Positions 59,563 to 64,000 of a stretch of 64,000 nt of DNA are shown here, piece by piece. Numbering within the stretch: the first letter of the stretch is position 1; the number at the start of each line of letters is the position of its first letter. Under the pieces are notes generated by a model that saw only the letters and a list, made by a program, of their open reading frames with translations, did not search any database and was not told where the DNA came from. The translations under genes and the position numbers were made by a program. Source of the DNA: RGIG9115 sp045603225 (GTDB taxonomy: Bacteria; Bacillota; Clostridia; UBA1381); contig JAZULT010000009.1 of NCBI GenBank assembly GCA_045603225.1, positions 1 through 64,000 on the forward strand, given 5' to 3'.

Positions 59563-60447
59563 ATGGGAGTATTTGATTTTTTTAAAAACATATTCAAAAA
59601 GCAGACTTGTGCATTCTGCGGCGGCGAATGTGGTGTAATGAGCCGTACAAAAATCAAAGGTGACGAGTACATATGCTCAAAGTGTGATGATATGTGCTCA
59701 AACTTCATCAGAAAAAGCAGATTTACAAAGCCTGAGCTTCAGGGACATATGGAATACATGAAACGTATGGACAGAATTTACAATGAAGTAGTTCTTCCGG
59801 GCACAAAAAAGCACGAACGCTATCCGTCAGGAACGTCGGCACAGGGAATTGAATTTTTTGACGATTACGGAATGTTCCGTATTATAGATTCATCACGTGA
59901 CCGTGATGAAAGATACCCGAAAGAGCTTATACGTTATGACCAGATTTTAAGCTATGAGCCGTATCTGGAAGAAGCGGATGCGGAAGAGCCGGGACAGCCG
60001 AAGGTATTTGATGAAGGCGGTATTATCATAAGGCTTGTCGGAACACGTGACGATACAGCTACAATAAGAAAAGGACTTCGCGCTCATCCGTATATCACTG
60101 ATGAAATCAAGGTATGCTTTGCATCAACCGAAAGAGAAAGAGAAAGCTATCTGAAATATGTGGATAACGCAATTTGCCATTTGGACTACATATTCGGTGT
60201 AAACGATGACAGACGCGGACTCTTCCAGTTTGGTATGACAACTAAGGAAAAACGTGACCTTATGGGAGCAGTCGGATTCGCAAAAACCGCTATGGAAGCG
60301 GTTAAGGTTGCTAAAGCAGGCGGAGAAATAACCGAAGAACAAAAGGCTGAGGTTCAGAAAAATATGGATTTAATGAAGGATGCCGAAACGGACGGACTTG
60401 CGGTTTACACAAGACGTGCAGATGAAGCAGAATCGAAGATTAATTAG
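59563..60447 (+). CDS. DUF4428-like zinc-ribbon cytosolic protein
   Basis: This 294-residue protein has no signal peptide. The N-terminus carries a treble-clef or zinc-ribbon motif, TCAFCGGECGVMSRTKIKGD...ICSKCDDMCS (about 15-45), as in DUF4428 proteins. The middle is a compact beta domain of PH-like character (IEFFDDYGMFRIIDSSRDRD, IIIRLVGTRDDTATIR) and the C-terminus is helical (about 225-294), with a possible SHOCT-like end (EITEEQKAEVQKNMDLM). In Firmicutes such proteins occur near SPFH and TPM genes. GGAGGTTTCATC precedes the ATG. Together with the ydjG-like gene it is the second zinc-ribbon protein of the run. It may be a cytosolic adaptor at the membrane. Confidence 0.75.
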   Translation: MGVFDFFKNIFKKQTCAFCGGECGVMSRTKIKGDEYICSKCDDMCSNFIRKSRFTKPELQGHMEYMKRMDRIYNEVVLPGTKKHERYPSGTSAQGIEFFDDYGMFRIIDSSRDRDERYPKELIRYDQILSYEPYLEEADAEEPGQPKVFDEGGIIIRLVGTRDDTATIRKGLRAHPYITDEIKVCFASTERERESYLKYVDNAICHLDYIFGVNDDRRGLFQFGMTTKEKRDLMGAVGFAKTAMEAVKVAKAGGEITEEQKAEVQKNMDLMKDAETDGLAVYTRRADEAESKIN

Positions 60448-60460
60448 GAGGGTTTTAATT

Positions 60461-61069
60461 ATGAAAAGAATACTATTAGTTATTATATCAGGTTTAATGG
60501 CCTTCTCACTCGTAGCTTGTGGTGGCGAAAAACCGCAAAATAAAGAACCTAACCAAAATCAGACCGAAGCGACAGAAAAGTCTGAAAACAAGGGTGAAAA
60601 GATTACACTTTACGGTGAAATAGTAGAAGGTGATGATGTAAGATACGCAGTGGATTTCTATTATCCCGGAGATGTAGGAATCATACTTGAAGGTGATGAG
60701 GATAATCCGAGCTGGATAGATATGAATTATGAATCGAAAAATATTACCGTAAGCCCCTCAGTGTTTGAGGATACAACATTTGATGCAAATAAAGAGTACT
60801 CCAAAGAAAATGAAGAGACATATAAAGAGTTTGATATTAACGGCTACGACTGCTACGGTTACGAATCATTCGGTGGTTACTGGATTTATGTACATTTTGA
60901 AGAGCTTTCGGAAACAACTGACAGATATATGGTAATCAGTACCGAAATTAATGATTACAGCATTGACGATACTCCGGAAGGTATTGCACATTATGAGGAT
61001 GAGGATTTAAAGAAAATTATCGAATCATTTGAAGTTCGTGGGGTTGTGGATTATCCTGAAGAAGAATGA
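60461..61069 (+). CDS. Lipoprotein of unknown function
   Basis: This 202-residue protein has a lipoprotein signal ending LVAC (Cys at residue 20), so it should be lipid-anchored outside the membrane. A Lys/Asn/Glu-rich tether (about 21-50) leads to a single beta-rich domain with TLYGEIVEGDDVRYAVDFY and a DINGYDCYGYESFGGYWIYVHF strand. I do not recognise the family. TAGGAGGG precedes ATG 60461; the longer frame start lies inside the previous gene without a site. It follows the zinc-ribbon gene by 13 bases and is almost certainly co-transcribed. Confidence 0.85.
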   Translation: MKRILLVIISGLMAFSLVACGGEKPQNKEPNQNQTEATEKSENKGEKITLYGEIVEGDDVRYAVDFYYPGDVGIILEGDEDNPSWIDMNYESKNITVSPSVFEDTTFDANKEYSKENEETYKEFDINGYDCYGYESFGGYWIYVHFEELSETTDRYMVISTEINDYSIDDTPEGIAHYEDEDLKKIIESFEVRGVVDYPEEE

Positions 61070-61092
61070 ATATGAAAAAGGAGCAATACAAT

Positions 61093-63765
61093 ATGAAAAA
61101 AATATTGATGTTATTACTTTGCTTCGTGATGGTTTTCAACCCGATAAATCTTGTATTTGCTGCTACCGAAGAAGATACATCGGTTTTTGAGGTAGCATCA
61201 TGGAGTGATTTTAAAGGAGCTTTTAATTATTCCAATTATCAGGGAGAAACATATACCATCAAATTGATGTAAGATTTATATTTTGATGCGGATGACGCAC
61301 CGAGATATGCTGCGGCTCTTATAGATGTTCATGTGAAGGGATGTTTTGTGACCCTTGATTTTAACGGACATACACTTTCGTGTGTAGATATAGATTCTTC
61401 GACAGATACGGAAACAGTACTTTCGGACTTTATAAGAATTAATTTACATCCGATAGACGCATGGAATCCTATTGAATTCAGATTAACCGATTCAGTAGGC
61501 GGAGGTGGTGTAATCATGGATTCACGCCGTGTATACGACAATCAGCTTGCGGCACTGCATGTTGTAGACACACTTAACTATATGTCTCATGGCTTTTACC
61601 AGATAACGCAGCGGAGCTGTAAACTGACAATTGACGGCGGTGATTATTATCTTCAGGCAAAGACGGAAAAGGTAGAAGGAAAAGGAACCATTGACGAAAA
61701 CACCTATTACCGCGGTACGGTAATTGCAGATGCCTTGGCTGCCGTAGAAATCAACGGCGGTAGCTTTACGGCGAAAAGCAATGGTGCGTTTTATGATGGA
61801 GATGATTTTTGTGCAAGAGAGCTGTCCGCTTTTGCAACCTGCAGCAATCTTTCTGAGTATAAAATCGGTGTGGAATCAGGAACTACTGTTATTAACGGAG
61901 GTGTTTTCAGATCTGATGGATATGCCATTCATCATTTTGACCATTCAGGATCTACAGATGGAACACGGTGGATGAGCTTTCCGCAGATTAATGGCGGCAA
62001 TTTCTTGGGAAGTGTGGGTTATATCGGTATGAGCTTTACATACGAAAACTATGATACCACAGACTTCGGCATGGAAGAATACAGAGAAAAGCTTGCTACA
62101 GATATTATAAATAATGATGCCGTAGTACGCTGCGAGACAGGCGGTAAAATGTATCACGGCCTTGACGGTCTGACAGTTGGAGACTTGCACGAAGCGAAGT
62201 CTTTGCTTGTAATAAGTGATTCGCTTTATCGTTTTGATACCTTGCCGGCTGTGACGGGCAATACAACCGAAATGGAACGATATGTTGGGCAGACCGACAC
62301 CTTTAAGGTTTTGTATGATGTTCCCTTTTACCTTACGGCAAACAAGGTTACCCCTTATATTGCTGTTACTCCCAATGGTGGTACGGAGACTACATGGGTC
62401 ATCACAGAAAAGACCATTGCTTACGAAGATTATCCAAACGGTCTGACGGTTAAAGCAGGACTTACAATAGAATTAAACAGCGAAACGCTCAAATATGAAA
62501 ACACATATGTAATTACCGTGACCGAAGAGCCACAGCCTGCTGAAATTATAGTCCAGCCGCAATCGTGCAAAGTGAAACCACGTGAATATGCCGAGGCTAC
62601 TGTTATAGCAGACCACGCAAAAGCATATCAGTGGTACACGTATCTGAATGGATATCCAATATCGTTGACAGATGATCTTGTAGCTCAGCTCTCGGGCATA
62701 AAGATTGAGGGATATACTACGCCTACGCTGAGAATAGCAGCTGATTCCGTTTCAAAGGCAGAGTATCACTGTGTGGTCACCGGAACAGACGATACAACGA
62801 CGAAAACGGATAAAATATCTTTCACCTTTGGTGGTACACCTGAGCTTTTGAGCTTTGGTGGCGGTGAGTATTACGCAGGCGGCGATGCGGAATTTACCAT
62901 GTATGCAAATTATGCGGAGGTAGTAACATGGTACGTAGTGCATAGGCAAAGCGGAAGTTTTAATAGTTACACACTTGATGAGTTTGCAGAAAAAATCGGT
63001 TGTAAGTACGTCACAACACATAGAGGAGTTGGATTTTATGATGAACTGTATAAAGCTACGGTTACATTCAAAAATGTTCCTGAAAGCTGGTCAGGAAAAT
63101 ACTCTCTTGGCTATAAGCTGATGAACGATTTGGGAACAGTTTCGTTTAATTCCGAAAATACACTTCCGTTTACGGTTTCCGTAACAAGACCGGATATCAT
63201 AAGCTTTATAGAAACACAAAGCTGTATAGAAGGCGAAAATATGGCTTTTTCGTTTGAAGCGGAGAATATGTCATCGGCTGAGTGGGGGTTTGAAACAGAG
63301 GTCGAGGGCGTAATGGCTTATTATAGCCTTGATGATATGAAGGAATTATTCCCGGATAGTTCATTTGATACATCAATAGAAAATGGAACAGCAACGCTCA
63401 CTGTAAGCAATGTAAGGTCAGAGCTGTGTAATTATACTCTTTATGCAAGAGCGATTTCCGAAGAGGGTAGATCTTCAAGTGCAGGCTCAGCACAGCTAAA
63501 CGTAATTTCTGTGCTCCGATACGCTATCACGGCATGTGGAGAAAACTATCAGAAAATCACGGTAAGCTGCCCCGAAAGCGGAGAATATACCTTGTACATT
63601 GCAGGTTATGACAATTTGGGGAAACTTGAAGAATTACATACAAAGACGCTTGATTTTGCGAGAGGAAAAGCTACCTATGATACCGAAAAGAATTTCGGAG
63701 AACATTATGATATCAAGGTGATGCTATGGAATAATAAATTGATGCCTCTTTGTGAAGTTTATTAA
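61093..63765 (+). pseudogene. Large secreted Ig-like/beta-helix-like protein interrupted by an in-frame TAA
   Basis: The ATG at 61093 (AAGGAG 9 bases before) starts a signal peptide (MKKILMLLLCFVMVF...VFAA) and mature protein up to TIKLM. TAA at 61270-61272 (codon 60) then stops it. The same frame continues without any further stop for 830 codons: DLYFDADDAPRYAAALIDVHVKG, a Gly/Asn-rich part with repeated MEINGG/TVINGG turns suggesting a parallel beta-helix, then Ig-like domains (IVQPQSCKVKPREYAEATV; PDIISFIETQSC) and an end reading VMLWNNKLMPLCEVY. Without the stop the product would be 890 residues. A single base change (for example AAA to TAA) explains it, so loss is recent. A sequencing error cannot be excluded. 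Confidence 0.8.
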
Positions 63766-63804
63766 TAGTAAATTAATTTGTATATTCAGAAAGGAGAATA
63801 AGCT

Positions 63805-64000
63805 ATGGGATTATTAAAAGCCGGTTTAGGAGCTATGGGTGGTGTTCTGGCCGACTCGTGGCGTGATTATTTTTACTGTGAAAGCATGGATGCAGATGTT
63901 CTTGTTCAAAAGGGAGAAAAGAGAACGGGTGGTCGTTCATCAAATAAAAAAGGAACTGACAATGTTATTTCAGACGGTTCAATTATAAATGTAAATGACG
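63805..64000 (+). CDS. YdjI-like SPFH-domain protein, 5' part
   Basis: The first 65 residues begin MGLLKAGLGAMGGVLADSW, then RDYFYCESMDADVLVQKG and NVISDGSIINVND. This is the characteristic N-terminus of YdjI/virion-core-type SPFH proteins, which form oligomeric scaffolds on the cytosolic side of the membrane and partner with YdjG, YdjH and PspA in Bacillus subtilis. AAAGGAGAA lies before the ATG. The gene runs past the window edge. Its place at the end of the run that begins with the ydjG/ydjH-like pair supports one system split by surface-protein genes. Confidence 0.85.
   Translation, partial: MGLLKAGLGAMGGVLADSWRDYFYCESMDADVLVQKGEKRTGGRSSNKKGTDNVISDGSIINVND

Noticed and set aside
61270..61272. 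Stop-codon recoding (selenocysteine or programmed read-through)
   Set aside because: The codon is TAA, not TGA, and no downstream structure typical of recoding was seen.
1..64000. CRISPR array
   Set aside because: No set of identical 25-40 base repeats with regular unique spacers was found; the only regular repeats are the coding PG units and the degenerate 20-mers.

Overview
This window is chromosomal DNA of a low-GC, Gram-positive anaerobe of the Clostridia (Bacillota). The signs are an infC-rpmI-rplT operon with a Firmicutes-type L20 leader, an rpmH-rnpA-yidD-yidC-jag block, type III glutamine synthetase, AraC and LytTR/GHKL regulators, strong A/G-rich ribosome binding sites, many TTGACA-17-TATAAT promoters, and a set of large secreted proteins with SLH (S-layer homology) anchors. 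A plant-polysaccharide-degrading gut lineage (Monoglobus or Oscillospiraceae-like) would fit, but that placement is inference.

Layout. 1-6.1 kb: sugar-related genes (L-rhamnose mutarotase, AraC regulator, MATE pump, a PfkB kinase fused to an AraC DNA-binding domain), a gene-poor stretch rich in hairpins and dispersed repeats, and tRNA-Arg(ACG). 6.3-8.1 kb: a lone phage-type portal protein with a 43-residue partner and no other phage genes. 8.2-10.4 kb: glnN. 10.5-28.4 kb: a carbohydrate island in which a PocR-AraC regulator is divergent from a six-gene + strand run (SLH protein, clan GH-A hydrolase with a CBM9-like tail, SLH protein, second clan GH-A hydrolase, multi-module metallophosphoesterase, cytosolic glycosidase-like protein). 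No sugar transporter is present. 28.6-36.9 kb: a GHKL kinase/LytTR regulator pair facing a small protein and a 1,888-residue von Willebrand A/SLH adhesin; a 21-bp-spaced direct repeat between them is a likely LytTR operator. 37-48.7 kb: mostly housekeeping genes (mnmA, infC-rpmI-rplT, rpmH-rnpA-yidD-yidC-jag, rlmD) with a small hydrolase/membrane-protein operon between. 48.7-52 kb: a degenerate 20-mer tandem repeat, an AraC regulator, a YgjV-like membrane protein and a beta-propeller-like protein.

52.2-64 kb is the most intriguing region. Genes resembling ydjG (zinc ribbon plus membrane anchor), ydjH (TPM domain) and ydjI (SPFH domain, cut by the window edge) surround three SLH surface proteins, a DUF4428-like zinc-ribbon protein, a lipoprotein and a large secreted protein split by one in-frame stop. 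A degenerate receiver-like protein begins the run. In Bacillus subtilis YdjGHI work with PspA at the membrane. Here the same parts are interleaved with surface-layer proteins, which suggests, without proof, an envelope surveillance or S-layer assembly system.

Start codons were often moved inward from the longest reading frame to the ATG that has a proper ribosome binding site. Family assignments are from sequence reading alone; no database search was run.
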